This document shows, piece by piece, positions 22,637 through 30,990 of a stretch of DNA of 35,258 nt; positions within the stretch are counted from its first letter, which is position 1, and each line of letters starts with the position of its first letter. A program made the translations under genes and the position numbers. Source of the stretch: Deltaproteobacteria bacterium (GTDB lineage: Bacteria > Desulfobacterota > Syntrophobacteria > Syntrophobacterales > Syntrophobacteraceae); the NCBI GenBank assembly GCA_021813685.1, contig JAKAJS010000064.1:1-35258 (forward strand), read 5' to 3'. Below the pieces are notes generated by a model that had not been told where the DNA came from, did no database searches, and worked only from the letters and a program-made list of their open reading frames with translations.

Positions 22637-25600
22637 TCTCCTCGGCCATCGACTGGTCCATAAAAAACCGTCTGCTCGTCCTCGTTCTGACGGCTTTCCT
22701 GGTGTTCGGGGGCATCTGGGTCATCTACCATACCCCGATGGACGCCATCCCGGATCTATCCGACACGCAGGTCATCATCTACACACAATACCCGGGACAG
22801 AGCCCCGGAGTGGTCGAAGACCAGGTCACCTACCCGCTTACCACGGCCATGCTCTCGGTGCCCAAGGTCAAGGTGGTGCGGGGCTATTCCAATTTCGACT
22901 ACTCGCTGGTCTACGTCATTTTCAAGGGCGGAACCGATCTCTACTGGGCGCGAACCCGCGTTCTGGAATATCTGAACTACGTCCGCTCCCAGCTTCCGCG
23001 CGGGGTCTCCCCGCAGCTTGGACCCGATGCCACAGGTGTCGGCTGGGTCTACGAATACGCCCTGGTAGATAAGTCCGGCACACAATCCTTGCAGCAACTG
23101 CGTTCCCTTCAGGACTGGTATTTGCGCTACCAGCTCCAGACCGTCCCGGGCATCGCGGAAGTAGCCTCAGTCGGCGGCTACGTCAAACAGTACCAGGTGG
23201 AAGTCGATCCCAATAAGCTCGCCCAATACGGGATAAGCCTCGAGCGCGTAAAAAACGCCATCAAAGCCTCCAACTCCGATGTGGGTGGAGGCCTGGTGGA
23301 CAGGGCCGAGACCGAATACATGGTGCGAGGCATCGGATACATAAAGAAAACGAGCGACCTGCGCAAGGTGTGTATCGGGGTCGGCCGGGACGGGACACCG
23401 ATTCTGCTGGGGCAGGTCGCCCACGTCCAGATCGGGCCCGCGCCCCGGCGCGGGGTCGCCGACCTGAACGGCCAGGGAGACGTCGTTGGAGGCATAGCCG
23501 TCATGCGCTCCGGCGAAAATGCGTTGAAGGTCATCGAGGCGTTTAAAAAGAAGCTGGCCGCACTCAAAAGCGGGCTCCCAAAGGGCGTAAAAATCGTAAC
23601 CGTCTACGACCGCTCCGCGCTTATCGAGCGCAGCATCGCGTTTTTGAGGGAAAAGCTCGTCGAGGAACTCATCACCGTATCTCTTGTGTGTATCCTCTTT
23701 TTGTTCCACTTCCGGAGCGCCCTCGTGGCCATATTCATGCTGCCCCTGGGGGTGCTTTCCGCCTTCATCATCATGTATTTTCAGGGGCTTTCCAGCAACA
23801 TCATGAGCCTTGGCGGCATCGCCATCGCCATGGGAGCGATGGTCGACTCGGCCATCATCATGGTCGAAAACGCCCACAAGAAAATGGAGCACGGATACGA
23901 CAAGGCGCGCCACTGGGAGGTGATCGCCGCCGCCTCAAAAGAGGTTGGCCCCTCCCTTTTCTGGTCGCTTCTGGTCATTACGGTTTCCTTTTTCCCCATC
24001 TTTTCGCTAACCGGCCAGTCGGGGCGCCTGTTCAAGCCTCTCGCCTTCACGAAGACCTACACCATGGGCGCCGCGGCCTTCCTCGCGGTTCTGCTCGCCC
24101 CGGTGCTCATGGGCTTTTTCATTCGCGGCCGCATACGGCCCGACAGGGAAAACCCCGTCACCCGTGCTCTTATCCGCGTCTATCATCCGGTGTGCGAATG
24201 GGTGCTGCGCCACAGAATAGTGGTTCTCATCGCCTCTTTGGTCATTCTGGTAAGCGCCGCCTACCCGGTGATGCACCTTGGCTCAGAATTCATGCCCCCT
24301 TTGGATGAAGGGGATATTCTCTACATGCCCACAACCCTTCCCGGTGTTTCCATTACCGAGGCCAAGGCGCTTCTCGAACAGACCGACCGGATCATCAAGA
24401 CATTCCCGGAGGTTAAATCGGTTTTCGGCAAGGCTGGACGGGCCGATACCGCTACGGACCCGGCCCCTCTTTCCATGATCGAAACGGTCATCCAGCTCCA
24501 TCAGAATCCACGCTACTGGCCAATGGTGAAAGAGGACCGCTGGTATTCGTCCTGGGCACCCGACTGGATGAAAGATCTTCTTCGTCATATCTGGCCTGAG
24601 CAACAGCACCTGACGCAGAAGGCACTGATCGACCAGCTAAACGATGCCGTCCATTTCCCGGGCCTTACCAATTCCTGGACCATGCCGATCAGGACCAGGA
24701 TCGATATGCTCAGCACCGGGATCAAGACCCCGGTGGGCATCAAGGTGATGGGGCCAAACCTGGCCACCCTGGACAAACTCGCAAAGCAGGTCGAAGGGGT
24801 GGTCCAAAACATCCCCGGCACCCGCTCGGCCTATGCCGAACGGGTCATGGGCGCCTACTATATGAACTACACCATCGACCGCGATGCCGCGGCGCGCTAC
24901 GGACTGAATGTTCAGAATGTTCAGGACGTCATCGAAACGGCCCTCGGCGGTATGGATATCACCAGGACGGTCGAAGGGCTCGAGCGCTATCCGGTAAATC
25001 TGATTTACATGCGCAACTACCGGGATAATCTGCCGGCGCTTGAAAACGTGCTCGTGCCGACCCCGACCGGTACGCAGGTGCCTATCTCCTACCTTGCCCA
25101 CTTCAGCATCGAGAAGGGGCCGATGACCATCCTGACCGAAGGTTCCCGCAAGTCCGCCTGGGTGTATGTCGATATCAGCACCTCCGATATCGGCGACTAT
25201 GTGGCGCGGGCTCAAAAGATGGTGAATGAAAAAATACACCTGCCCCCAAAGTACAACATCGAGTGGAGCGGACAGTATCAATACATGATGGAGGCGCGCG
25301 CACGGCTCATGCTCGTTATCCCGGTAACGCTCGCGATCATCATTTTGCTGCTCTATTTCAACACGAAGTCGTTTCTCAAGGCGGCCCTCGTCATGCTGGC
25401 GGTGCCTTTTTCGCCCGTGGGCTCCTCCTGGCTGCTCTACCTGCTGCACTACAATCTTTCGGTCGCCGTAGCCGTGGGACTGATCGCCCTGGCGGGGCTC
25501 GACGCCGAAACGGGCGTGGTGATGCTCCTCTACCTGGAGCTTGCCCATGAACTGTGGGAGAAGCTCGGACGCATGAAGACCCGGGGAGATCTCATGCAGG

Positions 25601-25881
25601 CCATCTACCACGGGGCGGTAAAACGAATCCGTCCCAAGATCATGACCGTTGCGGCAATTCTTGCGGGATTACTCCCCATCATGCACGGAACCGGCACGGG
25701 CTCCCAGGTCATGAAGCGCATCGCGGCCCCCATGGTCGGAGGGGTCGCCACCTCGCTTCTGCTCGAACTCACCATATACCCGATCCTCTACTTCTATCTG
25801 AAACGGGGCGGTCTGGACCCCTCGCCCCAGCCCACCTCCGAAGACGATGTGCTGGAATCGGAGCTGGCAGGCGAGGCATGA
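22633..25881 (+). CDS. cusA: CusA-like Cu(I)/Ag(I) RND efflux transporter
   Basis: A 1082-residue inner-membrane RND pump with 12 TM segments and two large periplasmic loops. The TM4 motif AIAMGAMVDSAIIMVENAHKK carries the acidic residue for proton relay and is of the monovalent-metal (CusA) rather than divalent (CzcA) type. All three methionines equivalent to E. coli CusA Met573, Met623 and Met672 are present: Met565 in LYMPTTLPG, Met615 in APLSMIET and Met692 in RIDMLSTG. Between the last two is a Trp-rich insertion of about 28 residues relative to E. coli. These residues strongly support copper/silver export. Overlap with cusB by four bases shows translational coupling. No outer-membrane gene follows directly; the likely one is at 27058-28401 on the opposite strand. 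Confidence 0.95.
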   Translation: MISSAIDWSIKNRLLVLVLTAFLVFGGIWVIYHTPMDAIPDLSDTQVIIYTQYPGQSPGVVEDQVTYPLTTAMLSVPKVKVVRGYSNFDYSLVYVIFKGGTDLYWARTRVLEYLNYVRSQLPRGVSPQLGPDATGVGWVYEYALVDKSGTQSLQQLRSLQDWYLRYQLQTVPGIAEVASVGGYVKQYQVEVDPNKLAQYGISLERVKNAIKASNSDVGGGLVDRAETEYMVRGIGYIKKTSDLRKVCIGVGRDGTPILLGQVAHVQIGPAPRRGVADLNGQGDVVGGIAVMRSGENALKVIEAFKKKLAALKSGLPKGVKIVTVYDRSALIERSIAFLREKLVEELITVSLVCILFLFHFRSALVAIFMLPLGVLSAFIIMYFQGLSSNIMSLGGIAIAMGAMVDSAIIMVENAHKKMEHGYDKARHWEVIAAASKEVGPSLFWSLLVITVSFFPIFSLTGQSGRLFKPLAFTKTYTMGAAAFLAVLLAPVLMGFFIRGRIRPDRENPVTRALIRVYHPVCEWVLRHRIVVLIASLVILVSAAYPVMHLGSEFMPPLDEGDILYMPTTLPGVSITEAKALLEQTDRIIKTFPEVKSVFGKAGRADTATDPAPLSMIETVIQLHQNPRYWPMVKEDRWYSSWAPDWMKDLLRHIWPEQQHLTQKALIDQLNDAVHFPGLTNSWTMPIRTRIDMLSTGIKTPVGIKVMGPNLATLDKLAKQVEGVVQNIPGTRSAYAERVMGAYYMNYTIDRDAAARYGLNVQNVQDVIETALGGMDITRTVEGLERYPVNLIYMRNYRDNLPALENVLVPTPTGTQVPISYLAHFSIEKGPMTILTEGSRKSAWVYVDISTSDIGDYVARAQKMVNEKIHLPPKYNIEWSGQYQYMMEARARLMLVIPVTLAIIILLLYFNTKSFLKAALVMLAVPFSPVGSSWLLYLLHYNLSVAVAVGLIALAGLDAETGVVMLLYLELAHELWEKLGRMKTRGDLMQAIYHGAVKRIRPKIMTVAAILAGLLPIMHGTGTGSQVMKRIAAPMVGGVATSLLLELTIYPILYFYLKRGGLDPSPQPTSEDDVLESELAGEA

Positions 25882-25943
25882 TGGATACGAAAATCGGGTT
25901 TAATCAGGCGGAATTTCCCGTGCGGGAGTCGGAAATTGCGCGC

Positions 25944-25949
25944 TATAAT
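25944..25949 (+). promoter_or_regulatory. Candidate -10 element before the HicB-like gene
   Basis: A perfect TATAAT lies 31 bp before the ATG at 25981. No convincing -35 element is present at the right distance, so the assignment is tentative. Confidence 0.35.
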
Positions 25950-25980
25950 AGTTGCCGGACAGTCAACAGGAAGGCGCAAG

Positions 25981-26235
25981 ATGCCGAACGAAACCACTGG
26001 CCGGCTCCAGCATACAATCAAGGCATTCATCAGAAAAGGGCGGGAATATTATATCGCTGAACGCTTCGATATAGCGGTGGTAACGCAGGGGAAAAACCTC
26101 GATGAGACGGTAGCCAATCTGCGAGAAGCTTTCATGCTGCATCAGGAAGGCGAGGACCTGTCCGAATTCGGTCTGGCATCAAACCCGACCATCCTGATAA
26201 CGATGGAATTGGAAACACTCGCCGATGTCGCCTAA
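25981..26235 (+). CDS. HicB-family antitoxin-like protein, apparently solitary
   Basis: An 84-residue protein with the HicB partial RNase H-like fold: TIKAFIRKGREYYIAER, then FDIAVVTQGKNLDETVANLREAF, a common signature for HicB-like proteins. The C-terminal part is short and carries no obvious DNA-binding domain. AGGAAGG is 6 nt before ATG 25981; the frame is open 15 codons further. HicB normally follows or precedes a small HicA toxin of about 60 residues with a dsRNA-binding-like fold; none is visible on either side. The gene lies about 100 bp after cusA and is convergent with the toxin-antitoxin pair. It may be an orphan antitoxin or a remnant. Confidence 0.75.
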   Translation: MPNETTGRLQHTIKAFIRKGREYYIAERFDIAVVTQGKNLDETVANLREAFMLHQEGEDLSEFGLASNPTILITMELETLADVA

Positions 26236-26265
26236 AGCCGGAAGATTAAGCGGCCAATCTGTCCA

Positions 26266-26628
26266 TTATTTTTGTGGCCGTTCCTGAATAGCACGCCTCT
26301 TTCGTCCGGCATGTGTGTCGAGACTGTTGAAATCGGAAATAATAACGGGCTTACGATCGGGAAATTCAGCGATAACACGCAGCTTGCCCCCCATCGCCTC
26401 TACGTAGGAACGTAGAGTTGAAAGCAGAAAATCGCTCCGCTTTTCGATCCTGGAAACTCCGTCTTGTGAAATGTGTAGAGCCTCGGCTATGCGCTGTTGT
26501 GTAAGTTCATGCGCTTTGCGCAGATCACGTAAAGTCATCTCTTCTTCGATGAGATACGTCGCCTGCGCTTCGACATCCTGTTGTTGATCGAGGGGCAGGT
26601 CTTTGATTACCTCGTCCAGTGTCCTCAT
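26266..26628 (-). CDS. XRE-family antitoxin of a HigBA-type toxin-antitoxin pair
   Basis: A 120-residue protein with a helix-turn-helix (about residues 40-75: TLRDLRKAHELTQQRIAEAL, then HISQDGVSRIEKR) followed by LSTLRSYVEAMGGKLRVIAEFPD, the standard tail of HigA/XRE antitoxins of this type. It should neutralise the upstream toxin and repress the promoter. ATG 26628 has GGGA upstream inside the toxin end and begins one base after the toxin stop, indicating coupled translation. Toxin-first order is typical of higBA rather than relBE. Confidence 0.88.
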   Translation of the reverse strand: MRTLDEVIKDLPLDQQQDVEAQATYLIEEEMTLRDLRKAHELTQQRIAEALHISQDGVSRIEKRSDFLLSTLRSYVEAMGGKLRVIAEFPDRKPVIISDFNSLDTHAGRKRRAIQERPQK

Positions 26629-26629
26629 A

Positions 26630-26989
26630 TTATTTCCCTTTCTCCTGCCGGGCCAAGTGCTCGTCAAATCGCTTGTCAGCAGTTGCGATCAGTGAGCGGT
26701 AAAATCGCTTTCCCCTTCCGCCGGACTTGTCGCCGGCGACGAGGATGATTGCCTGTCTGTGGGAGTCGAAGGCAAATGCAACTCGCCACGCGCCATCAGC
26801 AGCGTCAAAACGCAGCTCCTTCATGTTGGGGTGTTTCGAGTCTTTCAACGTGTCCACGTGAGGACGTCCAAGCTGCGGACCGAAGGTTTCCAGCAGTCGC
26901 GCTCTGGCAAGCAAAGCAGTTTGCACCTCGCGCGGAAGTAGCAAAAACTCGGAATCAAACTCCTCATGAAAGAGTACAATCCAGCTCAT
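26630..26989 (-). CDS. HigB/RelE-family toxin (phage-derived Gp49-like)
   Basis: A 119-residue protein: MSWIVLFHEEFDSEFLLLP, RARLLETFGPQLGRPHVDTL, MKELRFDAADGAWRVAFAFD and LVAGDKSGGRGKRFYRSLI are the successive conserved blocks of the Gp49/HigB family, ribosome-dependent mRNA interferases. The Arg of WRVAF and the basic KSGGRGKRFY region correspond to functional positions in the family. The ATG has no ribosome site, and a promoter places the transcription start at or next to the ATG, so the mRNA appears to be leaderless. The antitoxin gene follows immediately. Confidence 0.88.
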   Translation of the reverse strand: MSWIVLFHEEFDSEFLLLPREVQTALLARARLLETFGPQLGRPHVDTLKDSKHPNMKELRFDAADGAWRVAFAFDSHRQAIILVAGDKSGGRGKRFYRSLIATADKRFDEHLARQEKGK

Positions 26990-26995
26990 AAAAGA

Positions 26996-27032
26996 ATCTT
27001 AACACAGTCCGAACATGTTTTCAAAAACATGT
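26996..27032 (-). promoter_or_regulatory. Sigma-70 promoter and operator of the toxin-antitoxin operon
   Basis: On the minus strand TTGAAA (27024-27019), a 17-bp spacer and TAAGAT (27001-26996) form a near-consensus promoter whose start falls at about 26989, the A of the toxin ATG. An inverted repeat with 9-bp arms, ACATGTTTT and AAAACATGT (27013-27032), overlaps the -35 box and is the likely antitoxin operator. Confidence 0.65.
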
Positions 27033-27057
27033 CCTTCAAATTCCACGCCCTCCCCAC

Positions 27058-28401
27058 CTATTTTCCCGCCCGCGGGATGTTTCTCCCCACCAGCATCTCA
27101 AGCTTGGCCAGGCTCTGCTCACGGTCTACGATGGCGCGCTCGTAGGAGAGCTCGAACTGCAGAAGCACGCGGATCGAATCCGCCACGCCGGTGAAGGTTT
27201 CTTTGCCGGTCTGATAGCTCTGGACCGACACCTGGAAGGCCTTCTTCGCCTCAGGGATGAGCGCTTTGCGATAGAGCACGATTTTCCTGTTCGCATCCCG
27301 AAACTTGTAGAGGGCAAACTTGACATCGGCTCTGAGTGTGTTTTCCCGGTTGGCGTGCTCCCTCAGAAACGACTTATACCGTGCGGTCGCCTCCCTTTCC
27401 GCTGCCCGGTATTTACTCCACCAGATCGGAACATTGATGGACACCGTCGCCATCACCGGGTCGTTCGGAACAAATCTCATACCCGTATCAAAGCCTTGAA
27501 TTCCCAGTGTCACATCGGGATAGTAATCCAACTTCGCAAGATCGATCTTCGATTTTGCGCCGGCAGCCTCAAAATCTATGCTCCTGAGATCGGGATTGGA
27601 TTTCTTCAGCCATGTCAAAAGCTGATCGGTCGTAAAAGTTACCTTTTGTTCCCTCAACTTCTCCGGCCAGAAGACCGGGGCATCGGAAGGCCTGTTGAGC
27701 GCAGCGTTGAGCTTGGCGGCTACCGGCTCGGCCTCATCATTCAGGGTCTTCAAACGATCTTCTTCTTTTCCAATTTCCACCTCCGCGCGCACGACATCCG
27801 CATAGGAGGTTATTCCCGAAGCATACCCCGCCCTCGCTACACTTTCCAGGTACTTCACATAGCCGAGGTTTTCCCTGGTCACCCCTATGGCCCGGGCGAG
27901 GTAGTAGTATTCATAGTAAGCGTCTTTAACCTCGTAGAAGAGCTTGAGCCTTGCAGCATCGAAGAGCGCCTTCTGCGCGCAGGCGGCCTGTGCGGCGGCA
28001 TTCCCCGCGAGTTTGAGCTTTCCGAACCACGGAAAAGTCTGCGTCACCGCAAGGCCCTGACGCTGGGGAGCCATGACTCCCTGCTGAATGTAATACATGT
28101 AGCCAAGCTGAGGGTCGGGTAAACTCGTAACCTGGGGGATTTTTTCCAGCGCCGCTTCCCACTTCAAAAAATCAGCTTTTAAACCGGGGTTATTGAGCGC
28201 GGCATAGATGAGATAATCGCGCAGAGTCGATTTGGAAGAAAGCTCCGGCGCAGCCTGCGACTGCCCTGCCTGGGCCGGAACCTCCTTTTCCCACTGGGAT
28301 CGGTTGTTCAGGAGCGCAGCTTCCTCCGGCGGAACCGACGCACATCCCGCCGCGAAAATCGTCAAAACGCCCAAAACCAGGTACGTGCAAATTTTCCTCA
28401 T
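27058..28401 (-). CDS. TolC/CusC-like outer-membrane efflux channel, probable lipoprotein
   Basis: A 447-residue outer-membrane factor. The start MRKICTYLVLGVLTIFAAGC carries a lipoprotein-like signal with Cys20, common in CusC/OprM proteins. Two OEP repeats follow, each with a long alpha-helical pair (NPGLKADFLKWEAALEKIP; later NPDLRSIDFEAAGAKSKID) and conserved QTFPWFGK. ATG 28401 has GGAG 6 nt before it; the frame is open 30 codons further without signal character. It lies opposite to cusBA, separated by the HicB and toxin genes, and is the natural outer-membrane partner of CusBA. No -24/-12 element could be found for it. Confidence 0.88.
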   Translation of the reverse strand: MRKICTYLVLGVLTIFAAGCASVPPEEAALLNNRSQWEKEVPAQAGQSQAAPELSSKSTLRDYLIYAALNNPGLKADFLKWEAALEKIPQVTSLPDPQLGYMYYIQQGVMAPQRQGLAVTQTFPWFGKLKLAGNAAAQAACAQKALFDAARLKLFYEVKDAYYEYYYLARAIGVTRENLGYVKYLESVARAGYASGITSYADVVRAEVEIGKEEDRLKTLNDEAEPVAAKLNAALNRPSDAPVFWPEKLREQKVTFTTDQLLTWLKKSNPDLRSIDFEAAGAKSKIDLAKLDYYPDVTLGIQGFDTGMRFVPNDPVMATVSINVPIWWSKYRAAEREATARYKSFLREHANRENTLRADVKFALYKFRDANRKIVLYRKALIPEAKKAFQVSVQSYQTGKETFTGVADSIRVLLQFELSYERAIVDREQSLAKLEMLVGRNIPRAGK

Positions 28402-28616
28402 AGGTGCTCCATCGTTTGCAACCAAACCATCATACCGATAGACCTTCCCCATAGAGCCGGAGGGAGAACGCAAAGACGCGGTTTCAGCCATTCCCGCGCC
28501 GGCCCAGTCTAATCCCTACTTTTCCGGCCCCTCGTTGTAAAGGCAAAAATATTCTTCTCGGGATATTTCTGAAATCGATGAAAGCCGTTAAAATAATCAC
28601 GCGATTTCATCGTGAA

Positions 28617-28632
28617 TGGTTTTCCATTTGCA
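28617..28632 (+). promoter_or_regulatory. Candidate sigma-54 promoter of the YHS-domain gene
   Basis: TGGTTTTCCATTTGCA has GG and GC at the required 12-bp distance and a good TTGCA -12 half. The predicted start is near 28643, giving a leader of about 65 nt. A spaced inverted repeat GATGAAA (28577-28583) / TTTCATC (28605-28611) lies just upstream and recalls the GTTGAAAG-type sites but has a different spacing. Confidence 0.6.
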
Positions 28633-28707
28633 TAAACAGTTCCTGAATACCAATTTGTGGAGAAAAGCTTTCAGTGTTTTATTTCTTTCATCGATCAAGG
28701 AGAAAAA

Positions 28708-28974
28708 ATGACAAAAGTTAAGCTTGGTATGTTGGTGCTGGCCCTTTTAGGTTTTCTGGCACTCGGCTGGAGCATGCCGCAGGTTTCCCACGCCGCTTCG
28801 CAGACCAACTGCCCGGTCCTGGGCAATAAGATCGATAAAAAAGTCTATGTCGACTATCAGGGCAAGCGAATCTATTTTTGCTGCGCGATGTGCAAGGCTC
28901 AATTCAAGCAAAATCCGGAAAAATACCTCGAAAAGATGAAAGCCGAAGGGGTCACGCCGGCCAAAACGCCCTAG
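28708..28974 (+). CDS. Exported YHS-domain metal-binding protein
   Basis: An 88-residue precursor with a signal peptide (MTKVKLGMLVLALLG, cleavage probably after SHAA near residue 29). It carries a YHS domain: NCPVLGNKIDKKVYVDYQGK and RIYFCCAMCKAQFKQNP, with four cysteines in C-x(n)-CC-xx-C arrangement. YHS/TRASH-like domains bind soft metals such as copper. ATG 28708 has AAGGAG upstream; the frame is open 17 codons further. It has its own sigma-54-like promoter and a strong terminator, so it is an independent unit, divergent from the outer-membrane channel gene and just before the sensor kinase. A periplasmic metal carrier or scavenger is the likely role. Confidence 0.88.
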   Translation: MTKVKLGMLVLALLGFLALGWSMPQVSHAASQTNCPVLGNKIDKKVYVDYQGKRIYFCCAMCKAQFKQNPEKYLEKMKAEGVTPAKTP

Positions 28975-29016
28975 GCGGCCGAACATTTCCGCTTCACTGG
29001 ATTTTGGAAAAGTCGC

Positions 29017-29051
29017 AGGGGCAGGCAATGATCTATTGCCTGCCCCTTTTT
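29017..29051 (+). terminator. Intrinsic terminator of the YHS-domain gene
   Basis: AGGGGCAGGCAAT (29017-29029) pairs with ATTGCCTGCCCCT (29035-29047) over a 5-nt loop, followed by five T. It ends just before the regulatory palindromes of the sensor kinase. Confidence 0.9.
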
Positions 29052-29058
29052 ACAATCG

Positions 29059-29121
29059 GGTGAAAGTTTCTTTCAACTTCATTGAAAATTTTTTACAGTG
29101 GCGTTGAAAGTTTCTTTCAAC
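29059..29121. promoter_or_regulatory. Three-site palindrome array before the sensor kinase
   Basis: GGTGAAAG-TTT-CTTTCAAC (29059-29077), a weaker ATTGAAAA-TTT-TTTACAGT (29081-29099) and the perfect GTTGAAAG-TTT-CTTTCAAC (29103-29121) have centres at 29068, 29090 and 29112, exactly 22 bp apart. The last site ends 18 bp before the kinase ATG. No -24/-12 element lies between, so binding here may repress or tune kinase transcription. The same motif is found before both peptide genes. Confidence 0.7.
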
Positions 29122-29139
29122 TCTGGAGCCTGACAGGAT

Positions 29140-30990
29140 ATGTTCCGGTCCAAAGAAAAAATATCCCACAGATTTTTAGCCGCTTTCCTCATCGTTGCGG
29201 TGATCCCTGTCGCAATCATGGGGCTGGGACTCTATCGCACGGCGGAAAGCACGCTCATGGCCTCGGCCTACACCCATATCCGCACCATCGCCCGGGACCG
29301 TGCGAACACGCTTCACTCATGGTACGAAGAAAGACTGGGCGACCTGGAGGTCCTCTCCAGGACGTCGGCAGTACGAAAACTTTGCTCCGACGGCCCCGCC
29401 CCCCAACTTCAGACCGCGGTTACAAACGATCTTCTCGCGCTAAAGCGCGGCAAGTCTTCGGCCTACGCGAGCATTCATGTGGTTGCTCTTTCCGGGAAAG
29501 TCCTGGCTTCTACCGATCCGCAAAGCGAGATGATCGTAACCGGGATGTATCTCGAAGACCTCAAGAACATGCAAGCCGCCCGCGGCCCGGTCTTAAGCCA
29601 TTTGATGCAGCATTCGAACCGCGCGTGGTACATTCATCTGACCGTTCCGGTCTACGGCAAAGACGGCAGGATGGAGGGCGCCGTTTTTTCGGTCCTCGAC
29701 GCACTGGGGACGCTCGACCCGATTCTTTCCGACAAAACGGGCCTGGGGAAGACCGGTGAGGCATACCTGGTCGATACAAACGGGCAGATCGTCACACGAT
29801 CCAGATTCTTAAGCCTTACGGAAACCGCAAATCGCCGGTTCAAAACACAAGGCATAGTCTCAGCGATCTCTCAAAAGCAGGGCATCTCCATATACCGTAA
29901 TTACATGGGGCGCAAAGTGGTTGGCTATTACAGGTGGCTTCCCCGCTTTCACTCGGGCCTGCTTGTCGAAGTGGAGGAAAACGAGATCCTCGCACCCGTA
30001 AGGGCGATCAGGATTACCGTTTTGACGACGGCCGCCCTCGTGATTCTGATTTGCTTTCTCGCCTCCTTTATGCTCAGCAGGCAAATCTCCAAGCCCATAA
30101 CCGAGATGGCCGAAGCCTCGCGCACGATGGCGAGCGGCGCCCTCGATCACAGGATCTCCTACTCCCGCCGCGATGAGATCGGAACTCTTTCAGAGAGTTT
30201 CAATTCGATGGCCGAAGACCTCTCCTCCCTCATAGCCTCCCTCAAGCAAAAAGAACTCTCTCTAAAGAGGGCCTACGATGAACTGATGCAGACCCAGCAG
30301 CAACTCGTTCAATCGGAGAAAATGGCGGCGATTGGCGAACTGGTCGCCGGGGTCGTCCATGAAATGCGAAACCCGCTCTCGTCGGTAAAGCTCAACTTTC
30401 AGATAATCGGACGCTCCCTGGACAATGCTACGGCCTTGCGAGAGCATTATTCGATCGGTCTTGCCCAGATCAGCCAGCTCGAAAAGATGCTCTCGAGCCT
30501 GCTCGACTACAGTAAACCCATCTCTCTCGAAAAGATCCCGTTTCGGCTCGAAACAGTCGTTTCGGAGAGCTTGCTGCAGTTGCAGCCCATTACCGGGGGG
30601 CGGGAGATCGCAGTGACAACCGAAGGGACCGTTCCCGATGTTACGGGGGACTCGGAGCAGATTCGGCAGGTGCTCGTGAATGTCATCAAAAACGGGATCG
30701 AGTCCGCCGGCCCCACCGGCAAAGTTGAAGTAACAATCAAAGCCGGAGCGGAAGATAGCGACGGCCCCCTCATCGAAGTTCTCGATAACGGCCCCGGAAT
30801 TCCCCGCCAGGACATCAAGCGCATTTTCCAGCCTTTTTTCACTGCAAAAAAGGGCGGAACGGGCCTGGGGCTTACCATAGTAAAAAAAATAATGGAGGCG
30901 CACGGGTTTCGCATCTCGATTGCAAGCGAGGAAGGGGCCGGCACGGTCGTCAGCTTGCATTTCCAGACCACGGAAGCAAAGGCCAAATGA
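29140..30990 (+). CDS. Cache-domain membrane sensor histidine kinase (ZraS/NtrB-like core)
   Basis: A 616-residue kinase. TM1 is at about residues 13-35, a periplasmic Cache-type sensor at about 38-285 (including VSVLDALGTLDPIL-like and YLVDTNGQIVTRSR motifs) and TM2 at about 288-310. HAMP (about 312-365) and a coiled coil follow, then HisKA with His407 in VVHEMRNPLSSVKL and HATPase with NVIKNGIESAG, VLDNGPGIP and KGGTGLGLTIVKKI. The HEMRNPL box is the type that pairs with NtrC-class regulators, and such a regulator follows. The start has AGGAT directly before it and GGAG 11 nt upstream. Signal unknown; gene context suggests periplasmic Cu/Ag or envelope stress. Confidence 0.92.
   Translation: MFRSKEKISHRFLAAFLIVAVIPVAIMGLGLYRTAESTLMASAYTHIRTIARDRANTLHSWYEERLGDLEVLSRTSAVRKLCSDGPAPQLQTAVTNDLLALKRGKSSAYASIHVVALSGKVLASTDPQSEMIVTGMYLEDLKNMQAARGPVLSHLMQHSNRAWYIHLTVPVYGKDGRMEGAVFSVLDALGTLDPILSDKTGLGKTGEAYLVDTNGQIVTRSRFLSLTETANRRFKTQGIVSAISQKQGISIYRNYMGRKVVGYYRWLPRFHSGLLVEVEENEILAPVRAIRITVLTTAALVILICFLASFMLSRQISKPITEMAEASRTMASGALDHRISYSRRDEIGTLSESFNSMAEDLSSLIASLKQKELSLKRAYDELMQTQQQLVQSEKMAAIGELVAGVVHEMRNPLSSVKLNFQIIGRSLDNATALREHYSIGLAQISQLEKMLSSLLDYSKPISLEKIPFRLETVVSESLLQLQPITGGREIAVTTEGTVPDVTGDSEQIRQVLVNVIKNGIESAGPTGKVEVTIKAGAEDSDGPLIEVLDNGPGIPRQDIKRIFQPFFTAKKGGTGLGLTIVKKIMEAHGFRISIASEEGAGTVVSLHFQTTEAKAK

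Noticed and set aside
27013..27032. Inverted repeat as terminator of the outer-membrane channel gene
   Set aside because: The stem is AT-rich and lacks a proper T-tail, while it overlaps a good -35 box of the toxin operon. An operator is the better reading.
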